Source: Asterionellopsis glacialis
Lineage: Eukaryota > Bacillariophyta > Plagiogrammaphyceae > Rhaphoneidales > Asterionellopsidaceae
Reading direction: 5' to 3'
DNA length: 49,533 nt
NCBI GenBank assembly: GCA_014885115.2
Contig: WKLE02005005.1
Coordinates: forward strand, 1-49,533
Program-made: the position numbers and the translations under genes
The notes under the pieces: generated by a model
Told to the model about the DNA's origin: nothing
Seen by the model: the letters and a program-made list of their open reading frames with translations, nothing else
The model's database searches: none
Part shown: one piece after another, positions 32,517 to 44,702 of the stretch
How positions within the stretch are numbered: the stretch's first letter is position 1
Layout of the letters: every line of letters begins with the position of its first letter

Positions 32517-35500
32517 TTTTTGTTGGTTTTGAGTTGTTGTATCAATACAGCAAATGAGAGATATTTTGGTCGTAACCAATAATGATGAATTGACTATGAG
32601 CCATCCGCTTTTTAGTAAGCAGGCTGGGCCTGCAGACACCAGATAGAAATGGAAAATACAAACGGCTTGGTTTTTTTTCTTTTCTTATTCTTCGACTTTT
32701 CACTCTCTCTAGCTAGCCAGCCTAGTCAGAGAGAGAGGAGCTTTCTTTACAGGCATATGAAGAGATCTGTCTAGCTTCCTGGAGAAAGTCGCTGTGATAG
32801 TATAGTTTGGAATGACCTGTAACGGAAATCCTTCAATGGCTTTATGGCTTTACGGAATGTTCTTTTGTTTCCGGTGTGTTTCTTTTGAGCAATTTGCACC
32901 GACGAAGTTGTTGAGTTCGTCGAGTCACCTTATTAGATACTACAATGTAATTTGTGGATACTAGGGGATATGCGTTATTTGGTCATTTCATTTTTCCGTT
33001 GAAACACGGCATAAGACCATGCTAGCGTCATAAACGGTGGGGTCGATAATTCATCGCGTTCTTGCGACCAAAACTACTTAAGGTCATGTCGCCAGCCAAA
33101 TCGAGTAAGCTTCCATGATTTTTCTATACAAAAGTTTCTTGGGTGCAATGGTATTATAACAAATCTTGGTGGATAGTTCCTTGGGAAAAGAGTTTTCTTT
33201 CACAAGATGCTATTCGATATGTAACTTATCCGACATTTTTGATTTTTCCTTGGGAAACATTATATTGGTCCTTTACTGCATAATTGTGTATGTGAAATCA
33301 TAGGATTGGGCGTTATTTCATCGCTCCCTTCCAAGTTCCTCATTCACGTGACTCTAGTCGTGAGCATATAATTATGCCAAAACTACGTCATTTTGCTATC
33401 TCAGAGTAGAGATCTACCTAGAACAGGTACAGTATGCATTGACAGAAAACAAAAATGTATTTGGGCACATGTTCGGAACCTCAGAATGAATGCTGTAAAT
33501 AATAAATAAGTAGGTGTTTCAAGCGCGGGCTACAGAATAGGGTTGGCCAGAAAAAGAATGTTCATACGAGGTGTTTCACGGTCGGGACTGCGATACTTTA
33601 AATGATGCATTAATTGCATTCCCGAACGTATACGCCCGTTTTGGTTATTAGGTGTCTAAAAAAGAAACCTAATAATGTTCTGCGATATATTATTCCTCTA
33701 TTAGGTCTAGAGATGCTCCTTCTCATTTGCGGTTTTAAGAATTACAGTAGTCCATGAAAGACTACGTGAATTATTCGTCTTTCGTTGCAAGAACTTTGAT
33801 GCAGACAATATTTCCCACACCCAACTTAAATTAAAAGAACTAAAAACGAGTCGTCCACATCTCAACCTTTGACACCTTATGTAAAAAACAGTTGTAAGTG
33901 CATCAAGTGATGATGCTACTCCTAACCTATGTAGCGTAGTTTGTGGATTTGGCATTTCAAATACACTGTTAGGTTGATATATTTCTATATATATTTGCTG
34001 GATCTGAAGACTCTACCTACAAATGAATATCTTCGCGTTAGGTATCCAAAAGAATATTATCACACCCAGAGACGCTTTTAAACAATACAGCAATATTATG
34101 TGCCTTTTGGTGATATCACAATGTTATAAATATCATATACAAGGATTCAGTGCGGGTATTGTGAAATCAGAAGATACTCATACGATTTCCAGAATTTTCA
34201 GTTCTATGGTAGAGAGCTTGATATGACGATGGATTAACTTTTAAGCGAGAGTTTGCATGATGTCTCAACATTTTGCAGACAACAATAAGACCCACCCGAA
34301 AAAAATGGTTCCTATCGAGATAGCGACATATCGCAGGTGATACCTATAAAAAAATAGTTTGATTATTATTTGTTTTATTTTGCATGGTCCCTATAGAGAG
34401 GAACAACAACATCAGATGTAGGACCTAGTCGCCACCAAGCCATGAATGAAGATTGTGATGAGGGAGGCACGATCTTGACTAAGGAGGACCCCACCTGCTG
34501 TTTATTTTGCAGCACTCGGATTAGTCCAAGAGTACTGGTACCAATAATCTGAGCTACTGTGACTCAGTTTGATGGGGGCATACCTAGTAAATCCACCAAA
34601 AAAGTACCAGGTACATTACTGAATAGAGGGTAAACCACAATGAAGTGACGTAAGTAGTATAGGACCCACAGAATTTGTGTTCTGTATCATCCAGGTAGTA
34701 GCGGTAGTCGTTCAGTTGACAGAACATCTTTTCTGTATGCAGTACTGGCGCGTTTCCCTTTTTATCTGTAGGTACAGTATGATGCATACTTTGCATATAT
34801 CAGTACAAAAAATGTTCAAGCTACATCTAACAAGCCAGTAGTAGGCTAGCCTGCTTTAACTCCAATGTACTCAGTATACAATACTGCTGTACTCACTATA
34901 ACTTATTGTGTAGTCTCATTCACGCCCAACCATCTTCAGGTGACCTCTGAAAAATGGATACTATTCTTACATAATGCTCGATAAACATATGACCAAAGTG
35001 ATAAATATTGGTTTGGTCCATTCGTACTGAAAATTGTAGATTATACGAACCAGAAGGGAGATGGCGCGCCAAAATTCGAAAATGTAATCATTTTGGAGGG
35101 AGATCCTCTCTTTCCCCATCGTTGGAAGTTCAGATGTTCGATTCTGAAATCTCTTGTGAGTGGCAAAGCTGGCATGGGATTCCTCTAAAAATTAGGTTTA
35201 TGTTAAAACTTTTATTTTAAAAATATACTTTTAATAGAGAATTTACGGGTGACAAATCAATCTCAATAATTATAAAAATCCATATAATTTTATACTTTGT
35301 AAAAAAGTAACTAATTAAAAAATAAAATATTACAGCAAACCTAAAATCCAGAAACACGAGGGCTGAGCCGCCCACACCCTACAAGCAGTAAGATCTCTCT
35401 AGGTTCTCTCTCGACCCTGCCCTTCGTGCCTGGATCACATGCTAAACAGAAAGACGGAGGCAGAGAAGACCAATAAGGAAAGACACATTAGCATTTCCAA

Positions 35501-35663
35501 TTGCTCCAGCATATATATTTAAAGGACTGGATTCAAATTACTAAGGATCCTTACCGTACTTGACTATTGACGAGACAGCCCTATTGCGTGGACTCTTTTT
35601 TGGCGGGGAGGTGACCTTGTTTCGAACAAGCAAGACATCATTGAATCAAGTCAAGTTTCAATC
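32517..35663. other. 3.1-kb divergent intergenic region
   Basis: Between TPR paralogue 2 (-) and DDB1 (+). Only short open frames, none recognisable. Contains GTACCAGGTAC at 34604-34614, an AT-rich stretch near 35220-35340, and a CTTGTTtCGAACAAG inverted repeat at about 35618-35632 just upstream of the DDB1 start, possibly in its 5' leader. Confidence 0.5.
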
Positions 35664-38600
35664 ATGACAGCCAATGATGTAAGTCACTATGTGGTGACAT
35701 CTCATCCACCTGGTGCAGTATTGTATACATGCAAATGTAATTTTGTATCAAAAAATGCAACCAATGTCATTGTTGCAAAATCACGCCGTCTTGAAGTACG
35801 ACAATTGGATTCGTCCATCACAACATCGTTGTCATCGTCTGCTGTAGCAGCAGTAGCTTCAGTAGGGACGACCAGCACCACGGCAGCCGCCGTAGCTGGT
35901 GGCGACATGGATCAACACCAGCAACAACAAGAAGAACAACAATTGCTACCGGAGAAACCATTCCCCATCATATTGAGTATCCCCATCAATGGAAGGATCA
36001 CATCCCTCACACCGATACGCCATCCGTATGCACAAACATCTTACATATTTTTATTCACCGAACGGCTTCAATATGCAGTCATCTCCTATTGCGCTGATGC
36101 TGCACCGTACCAAATTGTCACACATGCAAGCGGGTCATTGAAAGGTGAAGATCAAGCTATACTAGGGAGAGAAGCTGAATGTGCACCATTGGTCACTATA
36201 GATCCCTACGGGCGTTGTATTGCCTTGCATTTGTATGATGGGTTACTTACCTTTATACCCATCAATTTAGGCTATGATGGTACATCTAAAATCAATGCCA
36301 TGATGGGCGGTACTAGTACCACAGATCCTAGTAGTAAAGGTGGTAGTCAACCACTTCCTCGTACATCCTTCTCCTCGTCCCAATCCTTATTGGGTGAACC
36401 CTACCATGCACGTATTGAAGAACGCACTGTTCTGGATATACAATTCTTAAAAATGACCTTTGACAAATCACCTCAAATTGCATTGTTGCACCAAGATTCA
36501 CGTCGTTTTCAACATGTGGTAAGTCATACGTTAGACTTGAAGAAAAGACAATTATTACTGTATGGATCTACTACTTCGTCGTCTACGATGTCTGGTAGTA
36601 GTGCCGCAGCCAAAAAGAAAGATACTTCTAATGTTAGTAATAGCGGTTTCAAGAAATCAAAAGTGGATGGCGGGTCTGCCATGTTGATTGCTGTACCACC
36701 ACCTGCATCTACCGTAGCTGCGGCGACTGGAGATAGCAAGTCACCACAAGTGGGTGGTGTATTGGTTATAGGACAACGTCAAATTACATATCTAAGTCGT
36801 GGACTGATCAAGGTCATACCTACATCGCCAGCTTTAATTGTATCATGGGATGAATTACCACCCGAAACAGGTGGAACTCCACGATATTTATTGAGTGATG
36901 AATATGGTAATTTGCATTTATTGGTCTTACAACTAAGTGCAAGTGGTACCATGATTTCGAAATTACAAGTAGATACATTAGGTAAATGTGTCATTTCCAG
37001 TAGTATCCAATTTTTATTAGACGGATTAGTCTTTGTGGGGAGTCAATTTGGTGATTCACAATTGATACAAATACATGAAGAACCTATACCCTTGGACAAC
37101 GAGGAAGATGCGGATGTTATGAGTGATGAACAACAGCAACAACAGTATGGCCATCATCAAGAACACCAACATCACATGGCAAATACCACTTACTTGACAG
37201 TTGTAGAAGAATATACTCAACTTGGGCCTATCGTTGATTTTGATCTTGTACCAACACATGCATCTTCCACAACTGGTAATGGTGGAAACAACAATAACGA
37301 TTCAAACAATGCTTCATCTAGCACTAGCAATACCTCTTCTGCTCTCGCAAGAGGTCAAAATCAAGGTGGATATGCACAATCACAAGTTGTGACTGCATCT
37401 GGTACATGTACGTCTGGTTCTATTCGATTGATTCGTAATGGCATTGGTATGAACGAATATGCATCAGTAGAAATTCCAGGTATACAAAATATGTGGTCTG
37501 TACGTAAAAGTTTTACCCAAAAAGAAGATACGTATCTTGTACAAAGTTTTGTAGGTGAAACACGTGTCTTAGGTGTATCTGGTGGTGCCACTGAGGAAGA
37601 CAATAACGATAATAATGATATGATGGATGATAACGAGGAGGAGGAAGAAGATGTTGGTGGTACATTAGAAGAAGTTGTTCTCTCTGGACTAAATTCATCT
37701 GCATCCACGTTATATGTAGGTAATGTTATGGTTGGTGATACTGTTGTGCAAATTACTGAATCTGAAATACGATTGTTAGATGCTTCATCGTTGCAATGTA
37801 TTGATACATGGTCACCCTCTACTACTGATCTAATGATGGATAGTAGCAGCAGTATGGCAACACGACTTGTTACTGTAGCAGCTGCTACAGAATCAGGACA
37901 AATCGTAATTGCTCTTCGTGGTGGACTTCTATTGTATTTTGTCATTACTCAAGAAGAAAGTCAAGGACCATGCAAAATTACATTGGTAGAAAAACAAAAG
38001 TTGCAACGTGAAATTAGTTGCATTGATTTAAATCCATTCTCATCGTTACAGAATAGTACGAACGATCCATCAGCTATGGATATCGACACAACAGGTACTA
38101 CTACTGCAATAACAAAAAAATCTTCCATGGTAGCTGTAGGGTTGTGGGATGACTTCACAGTACGTTTGCTTTCACTTGAAGAATCATCTACGCTTGAAGA
38201 ATTGTTACAAATTAATCTAAGTACAGACGAAGAAGAAGATGCAGATGAAGGAGCTGGCAATGCAGGTGCTTTGAGTACAAGTACAAGGACAAATCGTAAT
38301 AACATGATGGCACGAAGTTTGTGCCTCATTACACTAGATTCTTCTTCAGCTTCATCTTCTACAACTAGTACAACAACAACTGCTACCACAGCAGCTACAT
38401 CTTCCTCCACAAATGGTGGTGGTGTCAATATGCTGTTTGTAGGATTAGGTGATGGTACTTTAGTATCCTTTGCTGTTGTGGGCGGTGGACTTGGGTCGAT
38501 TGCAGTCCGATCAAAAAAGGAAGTATCCTTGGGTACTCAACGCATCAATTTGATTCCACTCCGTACAGAACATGGTGGTACATGTGTCCTTGCAACAGGT

Positions 38601-40697
38601 GATCGTCCTACTGTGATCTATCTTGCTGGCGGCGGTGGTGGATCCGGTGTGAACTTTTCAAATCCCAAGTTATGTTATTCCAATGTCAACTTATCTACTA
38701 GTGATGTTGAAGAAGATGATATCAATCGTCCACCTGCACAACAAAGCATTGCTGTGAATGTCGCAACACCCTTTGCGTCACCCTTATTATTTGATACAGC
38801 TTCATTGGGGAGTAAGCACTATTCCTTGTGTGTATCAGATGATTCCAACTTGAGATTAGGAGTTATTGATGATATTCAAAAGCTACATGTTACCACCTGT
38901 AGACTTGGTATGGCACCACGAAGAGTCGTCCATTGTCCAGAAGGACGATTGTTTGCTGTTGGTTGTATTGAAAGTGGTGCAAACCAGAGTGGAATAGCAT
39001 CTAATGATGCCAACATGGGAAATTGTATTCGATTCTTAGATGATACAACCTTTGATGATATCGAAAGGTAAGTTTTTGGAGTGTATCTGCAGGTTTGAGT
39101 GGGACAGGTGCTTTTCATAGATCAACCACCTTACACGAAGTACGCCTCTCCCCAATTTCCTTCTTGCTATGCCTTTAGAATTGACCTCGAACCGTACGAA
39201 ATGATCCTTTCAATGGTGAATGTTAACCTTTCATTTGCAGACCCATCCATTGCCAGTTCTTCTGATAGTGTCGGCGGTGATGAGTCATCTTCTTTACATC
39301 TCAAACCATACCTTTTGGTTGGAACAGCATATGCTATTCCAGATGAAGACGAACCAACACGTGGAAGAATTCTTGTGTTGTCTTGTTTGAATGAAGGCGT
39401 TGATGGTGGAAGCGGTACTGCTGATGTTGGTGGAAATTCATCAAGGACTGTCCGCCAGGTGACCGAGTTACAAGTTCGAGGTGGTGTGTATTCGATGTGT
39501 CAATTCTTCCAAGGCAAGGTTTTGGTATCGATTAATTCAAAGACACAGATGTGCCAATTGACTCATGATGGTACTGGTGTACCAAGCCTCAACATCATTG
39601 GTATTGGTCATCATGGTCATATTTTAAGTCTTGCGGTGAAGAGTAGAGCAAGCAGGAATGGTTCAGTGCTTCCCATGCAAATCGAAGGTCCAAATGAAAT
39701 GTCCCCCACAAATGCCATTATGCATGAAACTCCCACGAAAAAGAAAGTTCAAATCGGCAAGGGAGGAGGAGGAGAACAGGAACAACTTGCTATTGTGGGT
39801 GATCTTATGAGATCGATATCTCTCGTTCAGTATTATCCACAACATCAAACGTTGGAGGAAATTGCCAGAGATTTCAATGCCAACTGGACAACAGCAATTG
39901 AAATGCTTACCGATGATGTTTATCTTGGCGCAGAAAATTGGAACAATCTCTTTGTTGTCCGTCGTAATGCCAAGGCACAAAGTGAAGAAGTCCGCTGCCG
40001 TTTAGACACGGTTGGAGAATACCATTTAGGAGAAATGGTAAATAAATTCATGGGTGGCAGCTTAGTCATGCCTCATAGTAGCAGTTCATCCAGTTCTTCA
40101 CGTCGTGGTGGTGCCAGTAGCAGTGGCATTGCACGACGGGGCGGACCGACTTCTCCTATGAAGGGTGTTACCGGAGATGGTAAAAGTAAAGCTTCTTCTG
40201 GTGGATCTCGGACAAGACGACCCACTGTTACTATTGGAAGTCAAACGTTGTTTGCTACCGTCGATGGAACTATCGGGTCAATTCTTGGGTTGGATATGCG
40301 GACAGCTGTTTTCTTTACGACATTGGAGAAGGCCATGGAGAAAACAATCCCCCCCGTGGGTGATTTGAGTCATCGTGAGTTCCGTGCGTTTGATGCTGAA
40401 AAGCGCGTCCATCCAAGTCACGGATTTGTGGATGGTGATTTAGTTGAAACATTCTTGGACTTGGATCGACCTACCATGGAGACTGTCGTACGTGCCATGA
40501 ACCATGATGGTGGGTGGGAAATTCAAGAACATCATGGAACATCTGGCGGCGTTAGTGGCGGAACAGACGAAACTGGCGTTGCAGACAGTAGACGAGGTGA
40601 TGATGACGATGAAGCAAATATGTCTGCAACTGGGGATAATATTTTGACCGTCGAAGACGTGTTAGCAATGGTTGAAGAGATGACTATGCTGCACTGA
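35664..40697 (+). CDS. DDB1: DNA damage-binding protein 1 (CUL4 E3 ligase adaptor)
   Basis: Beta-propeller adaptor that links CUL4 to substrate receptors and acts in UV-damage repair and chromatin regulation. Model: exons 35664-39067 and 39179-40697, intron GT-AG, about 1,640 residues. The start HYVVTSHPPGAVLYTCKCNF and AKSRRLEVRQL match the DDB1 N-terminus. The C-terminus shows VYSMCQFFQGKVLVSIN, YHLGEMVNKFMGGSLVM, LFATVDGTIGSILGL and HGFVDGDLVETFLDLDRPTM, then a final EDVLAMVEEMTMLH helix, as in DDB1 rather than CPSF160 or SF3B3. It is about 500 residues longer than animal or plant DDB1 because of Ser/Thr/Asn/Gln/Asp-rich insertions, probably loops between propeller blades. The acceptor at 39177-39178 was chosen because it joins DDIE to RIDLEPYEMIL in frame. 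Confidence 0.92.
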
Positions 40698-40880
40698 GCA
40701 ATCCTTGATCCGGTGTGCCCAGTAGTCCCTAAAGTATTAGTCAATAAGAACGAAAATTGCAATCTGTATTAGCATGATATCCTAAGTTAACGTGTATTGC
40801 ATGTTGCATGTTGCTATGTAATATATTCTTGTTTCATCTCGTTACAAATGAGTTCTTATTGCACATTATGTTGTACTTAT

Positions 40881-41784
40881 TTAGGCAAGTTTAGGCATGA
40901 AACTTCCAACAACATTGTAATACATATCCTTGCGTGAACCCCAACGTTTCTCGGTAGTATTGGCATCAAGGCTCCAAATACGTCCCTTGTTCACACTGAG
41001 TGATAAAATTTGATGAGTTCCGTCGTTGATGGCAAATTCGAATACATAGAATAGGACACTGTCTGTCAAACGTTCTTCAGCAGCAACCAATTTGGCGTTA
41101 CGCTTGGTAGCCAAACTTTCACCCAAGGCTTTGACATCACCCAAAATATCACTTTAGTCCCACGGTTATTTTCATTTTCCACAGAAAAATATTTAGGACC
41201 ACCAAAACAGGAAGTGATGATTGTGAGGATAAAATTATTACATTTCTTTTCAAAAAGTGGAAGGAAATGCAAAAAAGTACTACTTACATGCTTGTTGTGG
41301 TAGACTTGACAGGAGTACTAGAGACCTTGATATTTTCTTTAGGATCAACCAAGTCTTGCCACTTGACATCATAAGCACCAACTTCTCCTTCAAATTTATT
41401 CCATCCAGAGGGTGCCAAAATTCTCCATCCTCTGTTACCGTCTTGGTATTTTTCCTATTATATATAGAAAGAGAGAAAAAATATAAAAAAAAGATCAGTT
41501 TTCTCTCTCTCCTGAAAAAGCACTGGAGTAGAGAATCAAATTCTTTCGTTTGCACCTACCAGTGTTCCACCCATACGAGTTGTTACGATAGGAGTTTCAT
41601 CAGAAGGTAAGGCAACTGCAGGCATGGTGATGGCAAGGCCACCGAGAACTCCAGCCGCAGCCTTTGCGAAGGATTCACGACGAGAAAGTTCAGGAGTAGA
41701 AGGTTGAGGATTCATTCCAGCAAAGCCAAAAACAGCTGATGGTGCTGCCAAAAGGAAGAGAATAGCTGTTGCAAACTTTGTCAT
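40881..41784 (-). CDS. PsbP-family thylakoid-lumen protein
   Basis: Oxygen-evolving-complex PsbP/PPL-like protein. Model: exons 41784-41560, 41454-41288 and 41151-40881 (GT-AG), 220 residues. The N-terminus MTKFATAILFLLAAPSAVFG followed by FAG is a diatom plastid signal. Next comes a twin-Arg segment (SRRESF) with a hydrophobic core (AAAGVLGGLAITM) ending AVA, typical of Tat import into the lumen. The PsbP domain reads YQDGNRGWRILAPSGWNKF, YDVKWQDLVDPKENIKV, LGDVKALGESLATKRNAKLV, and HQILSLSVNKGRIWSLD with TTEKRW. It stabilises the Mn cluster or helps PSII assembly in known members. The 3' end faces DDB1 183 bp away. Confidence 0.9.
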
Positions 41785-42387
41785 TTTCTCGTTGTTATTG
41801 CTGAGTTTGATACTTGAAAAATTGTAGTCTATATTTAGAACGTCGAAGAGTTACCTTGTTATCTTTGATGTGTCTTTTGTTACAGCCAGTGCAATGGTAG
41901 CTCTACAGAGATAGGGCTTCCTTGAGGACTTGTCATGCAAAAACCAGGAAAAAAACGCATCGCGATGATGTGTTTTTCGGTGATCTGTTGCTTGCTTGCT
42001 GACTGACGAACACGTACGAAGAGATAGATTTCCGGGTCTTCTCCTTTTGACTTTGGGTACCAGGTACATGTTTGTTTCATACTAATTGTATGTAACGTAC
42101 AATCTATATTTAAACGTGGTACATTGCCGATCTTTTCTGAAAGATTTCACTCAGACATGTCTGTAGGGAAGAGCAGGATAGCTCACGATTGGGGGATACA
42201 AAAATTTTGCCTGACTTTTTATTTTTTGAGATTTTTTGAGATTTTTTTCTCACGATCCGGCTCTGGCGTCTGACGGAACACCTCGATTCTCGATGAAGAT
42301 GTGTTGTAGACAACGGGGAGCTCTTCTTGTGGACCTTGTTTTTTCGCAAGTACTCAAAGCACGGCACATCTACTCGAACATCTCGCG
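41785..42387. other. Divergent promoter region, PsbP-like and hydroxylase genes
   Basis: 603 bp between two 5' ends. GTACCAGGTAC lies at 42057-42067, and ATTTTTTGAG occurs twice in tandem near 42223-42250. No gene. Confidence 0.5.
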
Positions 42388-43689
42388 ATGATTCAAGTGG
42401 GGGACGTTTCTTCTTTTTCACTTCCATTGTTGGAGCAAGTAACGATTTTAGTGGTGGTAGCAATTGCATCTATCTTTCTTATTGTGCTGGTACCCACAGG
42501 TTGGTTATTCACAGGAAGAAAAAGAGATCGAAATGAAAATGGCGGTGGAGATCTTTATACTGTTCAAAAGTGTCCTAATCCAGACTGTATTCGTTGTCGG
42601 CGATACACGGAAGTGAATCGGAGTGCTCAAAAGAGATTACCATGGGTAATCCGAGACTTACTACAACAGCAGCAAACTCAAAGACAGCAGCATTGTGGCG
42701 ATACTGATAACCAACTACAGCGAGTACAAGAGGCAGTGCGTCTAGGGCCGTCGAACCAACAACACCAAAATAAAAGACATAATAATGGAACGAAGGAAGA
42801 TATGTCACCAACAGTTTCTCCTACTGATGGACAATATCCTACCGTACTATTAGTTCCTGGTTTATTGGCTGAACCAATTGTGACACAACTTCATAACAAT
42901 ATATGCGAAATTTTTGAAGGAATAAAAGGTAATAATATTCGGCAAATGATACTTGAGGAATATCTTCTTTCACATCAAGGTAGTCGTCATTCACAAAATG
43001 ATGTTACCGAAAATCAAAGTAATCGTAACAATGATGATGGCAATAATAATTCAACAGCTAACGCAAGTATCAACAAAAAGAAGGATCATAACACCGAAGA
43101 AAGAGAACCACGTCGCGGTCAATGGCTTGAAAACGATGTACAGGGAGACTTTGGGAAATGGGAGGTATTGCATTTATTAAATCAAGGTGAATGGATATAT
43201 GAAAATATGAATCAATGCCCCAAGACAACTGAATTTGTCCAAACACAGCTTTCAGGTTCTATCATTCCAGAGGGATGCATATTTGGTAATGTGTTTATTT
43301 CTGTGTTAGAACCTGGAACGACCATTGAACGGCACTGTGGTCCTACGAATGTACGGCATCGATTGCATTTTGCTTTACAAATTCCTTCAACAGGAACAAC
43401 AACAGTAGCTACTACTACAGGTCATTCAAGTATTCCAAGATTGACCGTATTGGACCAGACATTGACGTGGACAGAAGGGCAATGCTTTGTATTTGATGAT
43501 TCACTTGTTCATGCCGTGGACTACCCCGTTCGCGCAAATATATCGGGACGCCACAAAGATTATCTGTGCAAGACACAATGTGAAGATGTAAGAGCTGTAT
43601 TGATTATTGATTTATGGCATCCGGAACTGTCCATCTTGGAACGTCAAGCAATCGTAGATTTATACTCCACGTCCGGACGACAACGATGA
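42388..43689 (+). CDS. Aspartyl/asparaginyl beta-hydroxylase-like membrane protein (ASPHD type)
   Basis: Predicted Fe(II)/2-oxoglutarate dioxygenase, 433 residues, single exon, ATG 42388. A transmembrane anchor (VTILVVVAIASIFLIVLVP) lies at about 19-37. A Cys motif CPNPDCIRC at about 62-70 resembles the one before the domain in animal ASPHD1/2. The catalytic domain has IERHCGPTNVRHRLHFAL (His about 316 and the 2OG-binding Arg about 325), then QCFVFDDSLVHAV (His about 375) and VLIIDLWHPELS. These are the two His ligands of the family, which lacks the usual Asp. Low-complexity Gln/Asn-rich segments occupy about 93-240, and a Thr-rich loop (339-345) sits inside the domain. Substrate unknown; the membrane is probably ER or Golgi. 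Confidence 0.88.
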   Translation: MIQVGDVSSFSLPLLEQVTILVVVAIASIFLIVLVPTGWLFTGRKRDRNENGGGDLYTVQKCPNPDCIRCRRYTEVNRSAQKRLPWVIRDLLQQQQTQRQQHCGDTDNQLQRVQEAVRLGPSNQQHQNKRHNNGTKEDMSPTVSPTDGQYPTVLLVPGLLAEPIVTQLHNNICEIFEGIKGNNIRQMILEEYLLSHQGSRHSQNDVTENQSNRNNDDGNNNSTANASINKKKDHNTEEREPRRGQWLENDVQGDFGKWEVLHLLNQGEWIYENMNQCPKTTEFVQTQLSGSIIPEGCIFGNVFISVLEPGTTIERHCGPTNVRHRLHFALQIPSTGTTTVATTTGHSSIPRLTVLDQTLTWTEGQCFVFDDSLVHAVDYPVRANISGRHKDYLCKTQCEDVRAVLIIDLWHPELSILERQAIVDLYSTSGRQR

Positions 43690-44186
43690 TGATAACACAA
43701 AGTAATAACCTTACTTCTATTGTATAGAAACATGTTACGTGCGTAGTAGGACTCGCACAAGGTGCCATCTTTGCCTTAGAGACCGGAGACCATAGCGGCG
43801 ATTGCTATTGCAAAGGGAAAAGACCTGGCAGTCTAATTGGTACAAAGACTCAGAGATGGAGCCGTACCGGTACCATAGTTACATAAAGTGTATCTCTTGG
43901 TTAGGTAGCTATATCTACAATGACTCTCTCCCAGTAAACTCACTACCTAGGTACACCGAACATGATCGATGCAATCTCAATTACTGTAAGACAAGACCAT
44001 TTTTCAAAATCGATGGATTCTCAAAGGTGTAGTTAAGCTTTATAAAAATGAGAAAAGACTACGACATGATCCGTTGAATTCTTTTTGCCTCGGTCTCAAA
44101 TCATGGATACATGATGGATGCAGGTCGGGTTATCATAATTCAAAAGAAAGAAAAAAACAAAATACCATTAGTATAACATTATAACC
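43690..44186. other. Intergenic between hydroxylase and secreted-protein genes
   Basis: Holds CCGTACCGGTACCATAG near 43862. An in-frame ORF of 76 codons (43802-44032) has no recognisable feature and is probably chance. The promoter of the next gene should lie in its right half. Confidence 0.45.
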
Positions 44187-44639
44187 ATGGTTTTAGCATT
44201 TGGAAAGTTTGGTCTACCCATCTTCTTGAAGCATGTTATTGTGATACTTTTTCTATTACTCAATACGGGAAATGGAGACGGCTACTTGTATGACGAATGG
44301 TGCGAAGGAACGCCACTGCCGTGCTCATATCAAAAATCAAGCATTTCGTGCTCTAAAAGAGGATGCGAAACGTCTTCGGATAATTATACGGGGTATTTTT
44401 CGTTTTGCTATGGCGATCCCTGGCCCTGCACATGGTATTTGAATTGGATGGATTGTGGCGATGCAGGATCCCAGTGGTGGGCGAACGATGACGCAGGTAA
44501 TTTGGGCAGCGGTGATTCGGGTGAGAGTGATTACGATAGTGAAAACGGTGACAGCGACAGCGGAGTGAATGCAGTAGCTAAAGCAGTAATCGTAGCGCCT
44601 GTGTTATGTCTTGGACTTGTTCTTCTTCAGATTATTTGA
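44187..44639 (+). CDS. Small secreted Cys/Trp-rich protein, possible GPI anchor
   Basis: 150 residues, single exon. A signal peptide (about 1-31) ends near NTGNG. The mature domain holds eight Cys and several aromatic pairs (DEWCEGTPLPCSYQ, CSKRGCET, SFCYGDPWPCTWYLNWMDC), probably disulfide-bonded. A Ser/Gly/Asp-rich spacer follows (GDSGESDYDSENGDSDSG). The end is a plain hydrophobic stretch (VAKAVIVAPVLCLGLVLLQII) with no basic tail, the form of a GPI-attachment signal; a C-terminal transmembrane anchor is the alternative. No family recognised. Likely cell surface or frustule-associated, but that is inference. Confidence 0.7.
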   Translation: MVLAFGKFGLPIFLKHVIVILFLLLNTGNGDGYLYDEWCEGTPLPCSYQKSSISCSKRGCETSSDNYTGYFSFCYGDPWPCTWYLNWMDCGDAGSQWWANDDAGNLGSGDSGESDYDSENGDSDSGVNAVAKAVIVAPVLCLGLVLLQII

Positions 44640-44702
44640 GATAAAATGAGCATGTTTAATGTAGGATACAAAATTTAGTCTCTATGAAATACAATTCAAT
44701 CT

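Noticed and set aside
34300..35220. Small ORFs (70 codons) upstream of DDB1
   Set aside because: Short, with unusual composition and no features; treated as chance.
37361..37945. 194-codon minus-strand frame
   Set aside because: It lies fully inside the DDB1 coding exon and is Ser/Thr-rich because of codon complementarity; no domain.
37961..38428. 155-codon minus-strand frame with Val/Ser runs
   Set aside because: Also antisense to the DDB1 low-complexity region; a shadow.
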